NCBI GenBank assembly: GCA_035640475.1
Contig: DASQWC010000010.1
Span: 1-5,340, forward strand
Reading direction: 5' to 3'
DNA: 5,340 nucleotides
Origin: DASQWC01 sp035640475
GTDB taxonomy: Bacteria; Actinomycetota; JAICYB01
In this document: one piece after another, positions 5,178-5,340 of the stretch
Numbering within the stretch: position 1 is the stretch's first letter
Layout of the letters: each line of letters starts with the position of its first letter
Made by a program: the position numbers and the translations under genes
Notes under the pieces: generated by a model
The model's input: the letters and a program-made list of their open reading frames with translations, nothing else
Database searches by the model: none
What the model was told of the DNA's origin: nothing

Positions 5178-5340
5178 CTATGTGGTGATCGCAGTCACTC
5201 GTCCGGCGCCGACCGTGCGTCCGCCTTCGCGGATGGCGAAGCGCTGGCCCTCCTGCATGGCGATCGGCGTGATCAGCTCGACGTTCATCTCGGTGTTGTC
5301 ACCCGGCATGACCATCTCCACGCCCTCGGGCAGGGCCAGG
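5178..5340 (-). CDS. tuf: Elongation factor Tu, C-terminal end (partial)
   Basis: EF-Tu is the cytoplasmic GTPase that delivers aminoacyl-tRNA to the ribosomal A site. Only the last 53 codons and a TAG stop are present; the gene continues upstream past base 5340. The visible residues belong to beta-barrel domain 3, which contacts the tRNA T stem. They include LPEGVEMVMPGDN, ELITPIAM and the near-invariant FAIREGGRTVGAGRVT, ending in AITT, so the identification is secure. The GTP-binding domain lies outside the window. The stop codon is 2 nt before the rpsJ start. This continues the common str-to-S10 gene order and suggests a shared transcript with the ribosomal protein genes downstream. Confidence 0.97.
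   Translation of the reverse strand, partial: LALPEGVEMVMPGDNTEMNVELITPIAMQEGQRFAIREGGRTVGAGRVTAITT

Noticed and set aside
1..5340. tRNA, rRNA, CRISPR array, insertion sequence or phage attachment site
   Set aside because: No cloverleaf, direct-repeat array, transposase remnant or terminal inverted repeats were seen; the window is filled by operon genes.

Overview
All recognisable genes lie on the minus strand and read from high to low coordinates. The window is one continuous block of translation genes: the 3' end of tuf, then rpsJ, rplC, rplD, rplW, rplB, rpsS, rplV, rpsC, rplP, rpmC and the first 77 codons of rpsQ. This is the classical bacterial S10 operon order, joined directly to tuf (the last gene of the str operon). 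The plus strand carries only shadow reading frames of the kind expected in GC-rich DNA.

The DNA is strongly GC-rich. The L2, L3, S10 and S3 proteins look actinobacterial: a S10 core containing PHKDKDSREHFEMRTHRRL, a 264-residue S3 with a disordered Ala/Glu/Pro tail, and an L3 lacking the Gln that gammaproteobacteria methylate. My best guess is a deep-branching actinobacterium such as Thermoleophilia/Gaiellales. This rests on remembered family sequences, not on a search.

Layout from upstream to downstream: tuf end (5340-5178), rpsJ (5175-4843), rplC (4838-4191), rplD (4194-3562), rplW (3565-3275), rplB (3275-2442), rpsS (2439-2158), rplV (2155-1781), rpsC (1781-987), rplP (983-561), a 70-nt spacer (560-491), rpmC (490-224) and rpsQ (231 to beyond base 1). 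Every junction except one is an overlap of 1-8 nt or a gap of 2-4 nt, and several Shine-Dalgarno sites sit inside the preceding gene, so the genes are probably co-transcribed and translationally coupled. No promoter, S10-type leader or terminator is visible inside the window.

The exception, rplP-rpmC, is the one unusual place. Its spacer holds a near-perfect 15-bp hairpin with a GGGA (GNRA-type) tetraloop ending 5 nt before the rpmC start. A purine-rich Shine-Dalgarno-like tract abuts the far side of the stem. The spacer is also open as a 25-codon reading frame whose start overlaps the rplP stop and whose stop overlaps the rpmC start, each by 4 nt. Both suggest a special arrangement for starting L29 synthesis. 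Otherwise this is an ordinary, well-conserved housekeeping region, and I see no undescribed multi-gene system in it.
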